Shown here: in pieces, positions 1 to 6,072 of the stretch
How positions within the stretch are numbered: position 1 is the first letter of the stretch
Layout of the letters: the number at the start of each line of letters is the position of its first letter
Assembly (NCBI GenBank): GCA_900754955.1
Contig: CAAEEV010000182.1
Location: 1-6,644 of the forward strand
Source: Eggerthellaceae bacterium
GTDB taxonomy: Bacteria; Actinomycetota; Coriobacteriia; Coriobacteriales; Eggerthellaceae
Direction of reading: 5' to 3'
DNA length: 6,644 bases
Made by a program: the position numbers and the translations under genes
Notes under the pieces: model-generated
What the model was told of the DNA's origin: nothing
Databases searched by the model: none
The model's input: only the letters and a program-made list of their open reading frames with translations

Positions 1-47
1 ACACACACAAGCCAGCATCTCGGGAGGGCATTCCGTCAACAGAACGT

Positions 48-53
48 TACAAT
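48..53 (+). promoter_or_regulatory. Candidate -10 box for the regulator/kinase operon
   Basis: TACAAT at 48-53 is one base from the TATAAT consensus and lies 33 nt before the response-regulator start. The matching -35 region around 25-30 (AGGGCA) is poor, so the promoter may depend on an activator or be weaker than its -10 suggests. A 7-bp direct repeat, ACGCAAA at 56-62 and 70-76, lies in the presumed leader; its meaning is unknown. Translation probably uses the weak site GAGG at 79-82, 4 nt before the ATG. Confidence 0.4.
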
Positions 54-86
54 GAACGCAAACGCCGACACGCAAAGCGAGGCAGC

Positions 87-758
87 ATGACCAGCCGCAT
101 CTACATCATCGAAGACGACGTACCCCTGCGCACCGAGCTCGCCCATCTGCTCGAGCTGTCGGGGTTCGAACCCCTCGTGTGCGAGAGTTTCGCCGATGCC
201 GCCGCGCAGGCCGTCAAGGCGCAGCCCGACTGCGTGGTGCTCGACCTCAAGCTTCCCGGCACCGACGGCCACACCATCTGCCGCGACATCCGCAGCCGCA
301 GCGACGTGCCCATCATCATGCTCACGTCGTCCGACAGCGAATTCGACGAGATCATGGGCATGAACCTCGGCGCTGACGACTACGTCACCAAGCCCTATAG
401 CCCCGGCGTGCTCATCGCGCACATCCAGTCGCTGCTGCGGCGCAGCGCGGCGACGCACAACGAGCTCAAGATCGAGCGGAAGGGCGTCACCCTCGACGTG
501 GGCGCCGGCAGCGTGTCGTATGACGGCAAAAACGTCGAGCTCACGCGCAACGAACTCAAGATCCTCCACATCCTCATGCGCAACCCGGGCATCGTAATCA
601 CGCGCGCGGAGATCATGTGCGACCTGTGGGAGTCCGACGCGTTCATCGACGACAACACGCTGACGGTCAACGTGAACCGCCTGCGCAAGACGCTCGCGAG
701 CCTCGGCGTGCCCGACGACTTCCTCGTCACCCGCCGCGGCCAGGGATACATGGTATGA
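87..758 (+). CDS. OmpR/PhoB-family response regulator, BceR-like
   Basis: This is a 223-residue cytoplasmic DNA-binding response regulator, the usual length for the family. The receiver domain (about 3-118) shows acidic pocket residues D10/D11, phospho-acceptor Asp53 in VVLDLKLPG, Thr80 and Lys102 (YVTKPY). The C-terminal winged helix (about 128-223) carries the stretch WESDAFIDDNTLTVNVNRL, which closely resembles Bce-type regulators, and ends in the wing RRGQGYMV. The start at 87 follows a weak GAGG and begins directly with the first receiver strand. The stop overlaps the kinase start by 4 nt (ATGA), implying translational coupling. By family knowledge it is phosphorylated by the adjacent kinase and activates a peptide-antibiotic transporter, here most likely the one at 2647-5644. 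Family assignment is firm; the target genes are inferred from the neighbourhood. Confidence 0.95.
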   Translation: MTSRIYIIEDDVPLRTELAHLLELSGFEPLVCESFADAAAQAVKAQPDCVVLDLKLPGTDGHTICRDIRSRSDVPIIMLTSSDSEFDEIMGMNLGADDYVTKPYSPGVLIAHIQSLLRRSAATHNELKIERKGVTLDVGAGSVSYDGKNVELTRNELKILHILMRNPGIVITRAEIMCDLWESDAFIDDNTLTVNVNRLRKTLASLGVPDDFLVTRRGQGYMV

Positions 759-1825
759 GAACGGAAAGCGACATTCCGCGCTACTCGTTCGGCGCCTACC
801 TCGTCGACCACTGGGCGGCGATCGCCATCGGGGTGCTCTGCGTGGCAGGCACCGTGGTCGTCGCGGCGGTGCTCGGTGTGGGCGTGCACGCCTGCGTGCT
901 GATGGCGGGGCTTATCTCACTGTGCCTGCTGGTCATCCTCATCGGTGGGTTCACGCGCCGCGCGCGCTACTGGCACGAGATCAGCGAGTATGCCGAACAG
1001 ATCGCCCGCATCGGACAGTTCGCTTCGCTCGTCGGCGAGCCGGGCTTTCTCGACGGACGCGTGGCCCATGCCGCGATCGAGCGCCTTTCCGCTGTCGCCA
1101 ACAGCGAAAACGCAGCCGAGCGCGAGCAGGCGCGCGCCCACCGCGAGTACATCGAGATGTGGATCCACGAGATCAAAACACCCATCGCCGCCGCGAAGCT
1201 CATGCTGTCGAGCATGCACGGCACGCAGGCCACCAAACTGAAGGCCGAGATCGAGCGCATCGAGACGCAGGTCGACCAGGCGCTGTATTCCGCGCGGTCG
1301 ACTTCGCTCACGAACGACTACCTCATTCGCGAGGTCGGCCTGGCCGAGGCGGTGCGCACGGCGTGCAAGAAGAACGCACATTTCCTCATCGAGCGCGGGG
1401 TTTCGCTCGACATTCAGATCGACGACGACACCACCGTGCTCGCCGACGAGCCGTGGCTCGTGTTCATGCTGAGCCAGGTGATCTCCAACGCCGCGAAGTA
1501 CGGAGCGCACACCGTGACGTTCACCGCACGCGAGGAGGAGCCCGAGACGCCGCGCGGGCGCACGGTGCTTGAAGTGCGCGACGACGGATGCGGCATTCCG
1601 GCCGCCGATGTGCCGCGCGTGTTCGACCGCGGGTTCACGGGCAGCGCAGGTCGCGCGCAAGGTTCGGCCACGGGCATGGGCCTCTACCTCGTGGCGGTCA
1701 TGTGCGCGCAGATGGGGCTCGGCGTGGGCATCGCGAGCGAAGAGGGCACGGGCACGCGCGTGATCTTCACCTTCCCCCACGACCGTCGTCGCGCGATGAG
1801 CGACCCCCCCCCCGTGGAGTTCTGA
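755..1825 (+). CDS. Intramembrane-sensing sensor histidine kinase, BceS-like
   Basis: This is a 356-residue membrane histidine kinase. Two hydrophobic helices (about 22-42 and 46-66) are separated by only a few residues, so there is virtually no extracellular sensor domain. That is the hallmark of intramembrane-sensing kinases that take their signal from a partner ABC transporter. A linker helix leads to the dimerisation/phosphotransfer motif IHEIKTP with His138. The ATPase domain follows, with N box (Asn245 in SQVISNAAKY), G1 DDGCGI at 276-281, F box FDRGFTG and G2 GMGL at 307-310, so all catalytic elements are present. The start at 755 is chosen because it overlaps the regulator stop (ATGA), has AGGGA at 742-746, and begins just before the first helix; the frame is open further upstream but would add a non-membrane, Arg/Pro-rich run. 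The C-terminus contains a C10 tract encoding Pro-Pro-Pro. Confidence 0.94.
   Translation: MRTESDIPRYSFGAYLVDHWAAIAIGVLCVAGTVVVAAVLGVGVHACVLMAGLISLCLLVILIGGFTRRARYWHEISEYAEQIARIGQFASLVGEPGFLDGRVAHAAIERLSAVANSENAAEREQARAHREYIEMWIHEIKTPIAAAKLMLSSMHGTQATKLKAEIERIETQVDQALYSARSTSLTNDYLIREVGLAEAVRTACKKNAHFLIERGVSLDIQIDDDTTVLADEPWLVFMLSQVISNAAKYGAHTVTFTAREEEPETPRGRTVLEVRDDGCGIPAADVPRVFDRGFTGSAGRAQGSATGMGLYLVAVMCAQMGLGVGIASEEGTGTRVIFTFPHDRRRAMSDPPPVEF
1804..1813 (+). repeat. C10 homopolymer at the end of the kinase gene
   Basis: Ten consecutive C residues encode the end of an Asp codon and three Pro codons, five codons before the stop-adjacent residues PPPVEF. Such tracts can slip. Gain of one C would extend the protein to a stop at 1887, and loss of one C would move the stop to 1859, replacing only the last few residues. 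It could also be a sequencing-length error. Confidence 0.85.
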
Positions 1826-2076
1826 CGAGCTCGCGCGAAGCACGCGAAACGCAGGCTGACACCGAGCGCGTGGGCGTACGAGCGTAGGCCAGCGGGGCGG
1901 GCAGCGAGCGACATGCGGGGCGCGGCCCGCGGGAATGGATTGCATACAGCTTGCGAGGTGCACGGAATGCAAAGCGGCGAGACGGCGGGTGACCGCGCAA
2001 AGCGTAAGCCGGCGGCAACGAAGCGCATTGGCAGACCCACGCGACACGCGAGACGCACTTCCCCTCACTTCGACCC

Positions 2077-2109
2077 CTTCCGTTCCGCTCTGGCCGCTTC
2101 CGTTCCGCT
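2077..2109 (+). repeat. Two 13-bp direct repeats, 20-bp period
   Basis: CTTCCGTTCCGCT occurs at 2077-2089 and again at 2097-2109, exactly 20 bp apart. The second copy runs into the left arm of the inverted-repeat element. The hexamer CGTTCC is seen on this side, while its complement GGAACG occurs three times on the far side of the element (2299-2304, 2336-2341, 2367-2372), so the inverted symmetry loosely extends past the element ends. Confidence 0.7.
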
Positions 2110-2304
2110 AAATCGTCTTTTTTCCAAATAAGTGGCGCTTTGTAACATCGTGCGCGTCGAAATCTGCAAGATCACGCGAACGCTTCGGACGGGGTCGTCT
2201 CTGACCAGGCATTTCTTTCGCGCTGTTTTTCGTTCGCAGTCGCAGCGCTCTCAAAGATGTTACAAAGCGGCCATTATTTGGAATTTTCAGCATTTAGCGG
2301 AACG
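2101..2304. repeat. 204-bp imperfect inverted-repeat element (MITE-like or structured RNA)
   Basis: The arms 2101-2149 and 2256-2304 are 49 bp each. Three blocks pair perfectly: outer CGTTCCGCTAAAT with ATTTAGCGGAACG, middle TTCCAAATAA (2122-2131) with TTATTTGGAA (2272-2281), and inner GCTTTGTAACATC (2137-2149) with GATGTTACAAAGC (2256-2268). They are separated by one non-matching 8-nt block and one 5-nt block with an offset. The 106-bp centre has a nested pair GCGAACG (2176-2182)/CGTTCGC (2231-2237) and a tip hairpin GGTC/GACC (2193-2196, 2203-2206). The element is visibly more AT-rich than its surroundings. No transposase and no clear target-site duplication is seen. It could be a non-autonomous mobile element, two opposed copies of a dispersed repeat, or a folded transcript; the sequence alone does not decide. 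Confidence 0.75.
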
Positions 2305-2443
2305 CAGACCCGCGAGGCGACGCCCAGCGACGCACGGAACGGACGGGACGGGGCGAGATGACGCACGGAACGCGCAAGGCAAGTGGCAGTGCGCGAAAAC
2401 GTGCAACGCCAGAGAGGCGACGCGCAGAGCGGGCGATGGGAGC

Positions 2444-2461
2444 GGGGCGGGGCGGGGCGGG
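2444..2461 (+). other. Potential G-quadruplex tract
   Basis: Four G runs (GGGG at 2444-2447, 2449-2452 and 2454-2457, GGG at 2459-2461) are separated by single C residues, with another GGG at 2438-2440. Single-base loops between runs of three or more G are the pattern most favourable for an intramolecular G-quadruplex on the plus strand. It lies 185 bp upstream of the ABC ATPase start. Whether it folds in the cell is unknown; tandem GGGGC could also be simple slippage-prone repeat DNA. Confidence 0.55.
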
Positions 2462-2563
2462 ATGGCGCGCAATGCACGCGGAAGCGAGCCCGTCACACAC
2501 GATCGCGGCACGGCGATTTCCCACATACCTCCAACCTCGGCGGGCGCGGGGCCTAACAATATC

Positions 2564-2579
2564 GTAAGGTAAGAGTAAG
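2564..2579 (+). promoter_or_regulatory. Triple GTAAG repeat, candidate response-regulator binding site
   Basis: GTAAG occurs at 2564-2568, 2569-2573 and 2575-2579. The outer two are spaced 11 bp start to start, the spacing at which the two monomers of an OmpR-family dimer usually bind direct half-sites. The site ends about 8 bp before the candidate -35 of the transporter genes, where an activator would sit. The link to the regulator at 87-758 is inference from spacing and position; published Bce-type sites are often inverted repeats and not direct ones. Confidence 0.45.
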
Positions 2580-2587
2580 CGCAGTCG

Positions 2588-2617
2588 ATGGCAGCGTCGA
2601 AGGTGCCTTCCTAAGAT
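2588..2617 (+). promoter_or_regulatory. Candidate promoter of the ABC transporter genes
   Basis: A weak -35 (ATGGCA, 2588-2593) and a -10 TAAGAT (2612-2617) are separated by 18 bp. The poor -35 fits an activator-dependent promoter. The spacer holds a short palindrome, GAAGG-TG-CCTTC (2599-2610), which could be a second operator or chance. The start codon at 2647 is 29 nt beyond the -10 and has a strong AAGGAG at 2635-2640. Confidence 0.4.
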
Positions 2618-2646
2618 GAAATCACACCCGTTAGAAGGAGATCATC

Positions 2647-3486
2647 ATGAGCGAAACCTTTGCCACGCCGTCGGCCGCCGCGATCGGTCGCGTCGCCGCG
2701 CACGGCGGATACAGCAGCGCGCACCCCATCCTGAGCGTGCGCCAGATCGAGAAGGTGTTCGGCACGCGCGACTCCATCACGCACGCGCTCGCCGGCGTGA
2801 GCTTCGACGTGCAGGCAGGCGAGTTCGTGGGAATCATGGGCCCGTCGGGATCGGGCAAGACCACGCTGCTCAACTGCGTGTCCACCATCGACAAGCCCTC
2901 GAGCGGGCACATTCTCGTGGGCGGGCGCGACATCACGACTCTCACCAAGCGCCAGCTCGCGAAGTTCCGCCGCGACGAGCTCGGGTTCATCTTCCAGGAC
3001 TCCAACCTGCTCGACACGCTCACCGGCTACGAGAACATCGCGCTCGCGCTCTCGATCAAACACGAACGCACCTCCACCATCCCCGCACGCGTGGAGTCCA
3101 TCGCGAAAAGTCTCGGCGTGGAGGGCGTGCTGAAGAAGTATCCCTATCAGATGTCGGGCGGCCAGAAGCAGCGCGTCGCCGCGGCGCGCGCCATCGTGAG
3201 CGATCCGAAGCTCGTACTCGCCGACGAACCGACAGGCGCCCTCGACTCGCGCAGCGCTCAGATCATGCTCGAGACGCTCGACATGATGAATACCCAGCTC
3301 GGCGCAACGATCATGATGGTCACGCACGACGCCTTCGCCGCCTCGTTCACGAGCCGCGTGTTGTTCATCAAGGACGGCACGCTGTTCAACGAGATTCGCC
3401 GCGGCGACATGACGCGCGAGGAGTTCTTCGGACGCATCCTCGAGGTCATCGCGTTCCTCGGAGGTGACGCGGGCCATGCTGCTTAA
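2647..3486 (+). CDS. ABC transporter ATP-binding protein, BceA-like (MacB/LolD-type)
   Basis: This 279-residue cytoplasmic ATPase powers the membrane partner encoded directly downstream. All nucleotide-binding motifs are present: Walker A GPSGSGKT (65-72), Q loop Gln117 (FQDSN), signature MSGGQ (169-173, a common variant of LSGGQ), Walker B LVLADEP with Glu194, D loop GALD (197-200) and switch His227. A non-conserved extension of about 27 residues precedes the first strand, and the C-terminal tail after about 240 resembles the short tail of antimicrobial-peptide ABC ATPases. The start is set by AAGGAG at 2635-2640, 6 nt before the ATG. The gene overlaps the permease by 11 nt, indicating one transcript and coupled translation. 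By family knowledge it acts in defence against and sensing of peptide antibiotics that target cell-wall lipid intermediates; the exact substrate is not readable. Confidence 0.95.
   Translation: MSETFATPSAAAIGRVAAHGGYSSAHPILSVRQIEKVFGTRDSITHALAGVSFDVQAGEFVGIMGPSGSGKTTLLNCVSTIDKPSSGHILVGGRDITTLTKRQLAKFRRDELGFIFQDSNLLDTLTGYENIALALSIKHERTSTIPARVESIAKSLGVEGVLKKYPYQMSGGQKQRVAAARAIVSDPKLVLADEPTGALDSRSAQIMLETLDMMNTQLGATIMMVTHDAFAASFTSRVLFIKDGTLFNEIRRGDMTREEFFGRILEVIAFLGGDAGHAA
3460..3467 (+). promoter_or_regulatory. Near-perfect ribosome binding site deciding the permease start
   Basis: GGAGGTGA at 3460-3467, inside the end of the ATPase gene, is fully complementary to the 16S rRNA 3' end as usually written. 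It lies 8 nt before the ATG at 3476. The in-frame GTG at 3464 is part of this site itself, so it is an unlikely start. Confidence 0.75.
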
Positions 3487-5644
3487 ACTGAGCTTGCGGA
3501 ACATCCGCCGCTCAGCGCGCGACTATGCCATCTACTTCGTCACGCTGCTGTTCGGCGTCGCGGTGTTCTACGCCTTCAACTCCATCTCGAGTCAGCAGAT
3601 TCTCTTCGACATCGAATCGGCCGCCGACGCCGACATGTTCGAGGCCACGCAGGGCATACTCAACATGTTCTCGGTGGTCATCGCGTTCGTGCTCGGCTTC
3701 CTCATCGTGTATGCGAACCGCTTCCTCATCAAGCGGCGCAAGCACGAGTTCGGCATCTACCTCACGCTCGGCATGAGCCCGGGAGAGATCTCGCGCATCG
3801 TGCTGTACGAGACGGTGATCGTGGGATTCGTGTCGCTTGCGGTGGGCCTTGCGTGCGGCATCCTGCTCGCGCAGGCGCTGTCGTTCGCCACCGCCATGCT
3901 GTTCGAGCTCACCATGACCAACTACCAGTTCGTGTTCTCGGAGGGCGCGTTTCTCGCCACGCTCGGCTGCTTCGTGCTGATCTACGTGGTGGTGGCGGTG
4001 TTCAACCTGCTCACTGTGAGCCGCTTCAAGCTGATCGACCTACTTTACGCGAGCGCGAAGAACGAGCGCATGGTTGCGCGCAATCCGTGGGTGTGCCTCG
4101 TGGTGTTCGTTGTTTCGATCGGCATTCTGGCGGCGGCGTACTGGTTCCTGTGGCAGAACGGCATGCAGTACCTCGACGATCCTCAGTTCATGTACGCCAC
4201 CGTGCTCATGCTCGTGGGGTCGCTGCTGTTCTTCTGGTCGCTGTCGGGGTTCGTGATCCTTGTGCTGCAGCGCATGCGCGGCGTGTACCTGCGCGGACTC
4301 GCCATGTTTACGGTGCGCCAGATCGCCAGCAAGGTGAACACCGCGTTTCTGTCGCTGTGGGCCGTGTGCGTGATGCTGTTCTTCTCGCTCACCACGTTCT
4401 CGACGGGCATGGGACTTATCAACGCGTTCACCGCGGAGATCGACGCTGCGGCGCCCTACGACGTGTCGATCGCCGCCAACGTGTACTACTCCGACCTTGA
4501 CACCTTCGTGCATCCCGACTCGCAGAGTTGGACCGAGCGCACCGACGCCATGCGCGCAGAATACCCCGAGCTCTTCGCCGAGGGCGAGCAGTACAACTGG
4601 GACATCGCCGCGCGCCTGCAGACCGCCATTCCCGAGTGGAACGACCTCTTCGCTTCGGCGGCGCAGATTGACGAATGGGAGATCCCCGGCGTCACCGTCC
4701 AGCAGATCATCAATGATACGGGTGCGAAGATCGACGATACAAGCGCGTCGATCGGAACGGACAACATCAGCGTAACGCCGCTTTCGCAGTTCAACGCCGC
4801 GTTGGAGATGGTGGGGCGCGAGCCCGTTGAGCTGAGCGACGACCAGTACCTCGTCGTGAACAACATGGCCGCCACACAGCCTGTCGCCGACGCGATGGTC
4901 AAGCAGAACTGGCAGCTTGACGTGCTCGGGCACAGCTTGCATCCGATCAACGCGGTGAACGACCTCCAGCTACAGAACAGCAGCATGAAGAGCACCATCC
5001 TGTTCTTCATCGTGCCCGACGCTGTGGTCGACGACATCAAGGCGCAGGGGTCGATTCCCCTCATGAGCACGCTCAACCTCGCCTACACCGACACGTACAA
5101 AGAGAAGAACGGCGCCGTGGGCGATGACATGCTCTGGGATGTTATGGCGAAGGCGCTGCCCGTGGAAGGCGAGCCCAACGCCTACGATCAGGAGCTTTGG
5201 CCCGTCACGAGCTTCTACACGAGCTACGAGCTGCACGCCCAGGCGAGCGGTCTGCGCATGATGATCACGTATCTGGCGCTGTACATCGGCTTCGTGTTGC
5301 TCGTTGCCACCGCGGCGGTGCTGGCGATCCAGCAGCTTTCCGAGGCAGCCGACTCGCGCGATCGCTACCACCTGCTGTCGGAACTCGGGTGCGACGCACG
5401 CATGCTCAACCGGTCGCTGTTCGTGCAGGTGCTCGTGTACTTCGGCGCGCCGCTGCTGCTGGCGGTATGCCATGCGGGCTACGTGATCCTCGTGCTGTCG
5501 CGCACGCTGTTCTCGGCCGTGGGCGTGCCGGTGACGGGGCCGATCCTCATGGCGGGCGGGTTCACCCTCGCCATCTACGGCGGCTACATGATCGTCACCT
5601 ACTTCGCTGCGCGCGGCATCGTGAAGCAGGCGGTGAAGGGGTAG
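3476..5644 (+). CDS. FtsX-family ABC transporter permease, BceB-like
   Basis: From the ATG at 3476 this is a 722-residue integral membrane protein. Ten hydrophobic segments are visible at about 17-35, 63-82, 109-137, 157-180, 205-225, 239-265, 286-315, 596-618, 646-674 and 686-710. An extracytoplasmic domain of roughly 280 residues (about 316-595) lies between helices 7 and 8, the BceB arrangement. FtsX-type sequence around helices 2-4 includes the cytoplasmic stretch KRRKHEFGIYLTLGM, and the family-typical FWSLSGF and RQIASKVNTAFLSLW occur before and in helix 7. The large loop contains several Trp and no Cys that I can see. By family knowledge this protein binds the peptide antibiotic or its lipid complex and relays transport activity to the paired kinase. 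It ends with TAG at 5642-5644. The family call is firm; substrate and the kinase partnership are inferred from the adjacent kinase without a sensor domain. Confidence 0.93.
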   Translation: MLLKLSLRNIRRSARDYAIYFVTLLFGVAVFYAFNSISSQQILFDIESAADADMFEATQGILNMFSVVIAFVLGFLIVYANRFLIKRRKHEFGIYLTLGMSPGEISRIVLYETVIVGFVSLAVGLACGILLAQALSFATAMLFELTMTNYQFVFSEGAFLATLGCFVLIYVVVAVFNLLTVSRFKLIDLLYASAKNERMVARNPWVCLVVFVVSIGILAAAYWFLWQNGMQYLDDPQFMYATVLMLVGSLLFFWSLSGFVILVLQRMRGVYLRGLAMFTVRQIASKVNTAFLSLWAVCVMLFFSLTTFSTGMGLINAFTAEIDAAAPYDVSIAANVYYSDLDTFVHPDSQSWTERTDAMRAEYPELFAEGEQYNWDIAARLQTAIPEWNDLFASAAQIDEWEIPGVTVQQIINDTGAKIDDTSASIGTDNISVTPLSQFNAALEMVGREPVELSDDQYLVVNNMAATQPVADAMVKQNWQLDVLGHSLHPINAVNDLQLQNSSMKSTILFFIVPDAVVDDIKAQGSIPLMSTLNLAYTDTYKEKNGAVGDDMLWDVMAKALPVEGEPNAYDQELWPVTSFYTSYELHAQASGLRMMITYLALYIGFVLLVATAAVLAIQQLSEAADSRDRYHLLSELGCDARMLNRSLFVQVLVYFGAPLLLAVCHAGYVILVLSRTLFSAVGVPVTGPILMAGGFTLAIYGGYMIVTYFAARGIVKQAVKG

Positions 5645-5665
5645 CGCGGGCGCCGGGCGTGCGGG

Positions 5666-5687
5666 CGCGAGCGGCTAGCGGCGCGGG
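5666..5687 (+). repeat. 22-bp repeat, copy 1
   Basis: This copy matches 6006-6027 at 21 of 22 positions, in the same orientation (core GAGCGGCTAGCG, single difference G at 5681 versus A at 6021). The two copies lie about 170 and 145 bp to either side of the parS centre. Such a match in GC-rich DNA is more than casual, but its role is unknown. Confidence 0.65.
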
Positions 5688-5839
5688 TGGAAGCGGACGC
5701 GGGGGCGCGCAGAGGCACGAGCGGCGACGGATTCCAACGGACGCACGCGTGGGCGCGGGAAGACGCGCCAAGGCCCCGGCGCACGAAGCCAGCTTCTTCA
5801 CGTTTGCGAGTTTTCAACAAGCGAACGCATTCCACTTTA

Positions 5840-5879
5840 AACGGCCCCGGATGTTTCACGTGAAACATCCGGGGCCGTT
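5840..5879. repeat. 40-bp perfect palindrome around parS; possible terminator
   Basis: The palindrome has no mismatch over 20 bp on each side of the centre between 5859 and 5860. Beyond the parS core the arms add GGCCCCGG/CCGGGGCC and AAC/GTT. As RNA it would form a very stable hairpin in either orientation. It is followed by TTGCTGTC on the plus strand and, read backwards, by TTTAAAG, so the T runs of a classical terminator are weak. It is the only strong hairpin after the permease gene and may end its transcript. Confidence 0.8.
5852..5867. promoter_or_regulatory. parS site 1 (ParB-binding centromere sequence)
   Basis: TGTTTCACGTGAAACA is an exact 16-bp match to the bacterial parS consensus known from Bacillus, Streptomyces and many other chromosomes. 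ParB-family CTPases load here and spread along DNA to organise and segregate the replication-origin region. The site is intergenic, between the transporter operon and the yqeY promoter. A perfect match to this palindrome is very unlikely by chance, and a second one occurs 772 bp away. No parA or parB gene is in this window, so actual binding is inferred. Confidence 0.88.
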
Positions 5880-6005
5880 GCTGTCGCGGCACGAAGACGA
5901 CAGGCATGGGGTAGCGGAAAGCTGCCGGCGTGGCAGCGGGCCGCTGGCGTGAGTACGCGGCGGGATCGCCATAGCTCGGGCCGCAGATGCAGGGGCGCGG
6001 ACGGC

Positions 6006-6027
6006 CGCGAGCGGCTAGCGACGCGGG
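6006..6027 (+). repeat. 22-bp repeat, copy 2
   Basis: Direct repeat of 5666-5687 with one mismatch (A at 6021). This copy ends 16 bp before the candidate -35 of the yqeY promoter. Confidence 0.65.
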
Positions 6028-6042
6028 AGCGCCCGCGCCGTG

Positions 6043-6072
6043 CTGGCAGGCTTTGCGGCGGCGCGCTACACT
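6043..6072 (+). promoter_or_regulatory. Candidate promoter of the YqeY-family gene
   Basis: A -35-like CTGGCA (6043-6048) and -10 TACACT (6067-6072) are 18 bp apart, each four of six to consensus. A start near 6079 would give a leader of about 26 nt carrying GGAAGGAG at 6092-6099. Confidence 0.45.

Larger units (their letters stand above)
1826..2646. other. 821-bp gene-free region between kinase and transporter genes
   Basis: No credible gene is seen. The open frames on both strands here lack ribosome-binding sites, are rich in Arg, Ala and Pro, and span the inverted repeat. The first part (1826-2077) is GC-rich with no clear terminator after the kinase gene; a loose 15-bp repeat (AGCGTARGCCRGCGG, 13 of 15 identical) occurs at 1881-1895 and 2001-2015. 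The second part holds CTTCCGTTCCGCT direct repeats (2077-2089, 2097-2109), the inverted-repeat element at 2101-2304, and a purine-rich stretch with a G tract at 2444-2461. The last 90 bp hold the probable control region of the transporter genes. Bce-type modules are often more compact, so this may be inserted DNA. Confidence 0.75.

Noticed and set aside
1..9. AC dinucleotide repeat at the window start
   Set aside because: Only four and a half units and truncated by the window edge; nothing can be concluded.
617..754. Upstream extension of the kinase frame by 46 codons
   Set aside because: It overlaps the regulator's DNA-binding domain and is Arg/Pro-rich. The ATGA overlap at 755 gives a natural start before the first membrane helix.
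1915..1930. GCGGG/CCCGC stem as terminator after the kinase gene
   Set aside because: It is short, has no following T run, and is expected by chance in such GC-rich DNA.
917..2068. 383-residue open frame on the minus strand, and other long antisense frames under the kinase, ATPase and permease genes
   Set aside because: They are rich in Arg, Ala and His, lack family motifs, and arise from the GC-biased third positions of the genes on the plus strand.
2108..2293. 61-residue minus-strand open frame across the inverted-repeat element
   Set aside because: No ribosome-binding site precedes it, and it simply translates both repeat arms. I treat it as repeat DNA.
3464..3475. GTG at 3464 as the permease start
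   Set aside because: It lies within the GGAGGTGA ribosome-binding site, which is properly spaced for the ATG at 3476.
5785..5796. GAAGC-CA-GCTTC stem as the terminator of the permease gene
   Set aside because: The stem is five pairs with a two-base loop, which is sterically poor, and the T content after it is interrupted by ACG.
5837..5907. Short minus-strand proteins beginning or containing MFHVKHP
   Set aside because: This peptide is only the translation of the parS palindrome and occurs on both strands.
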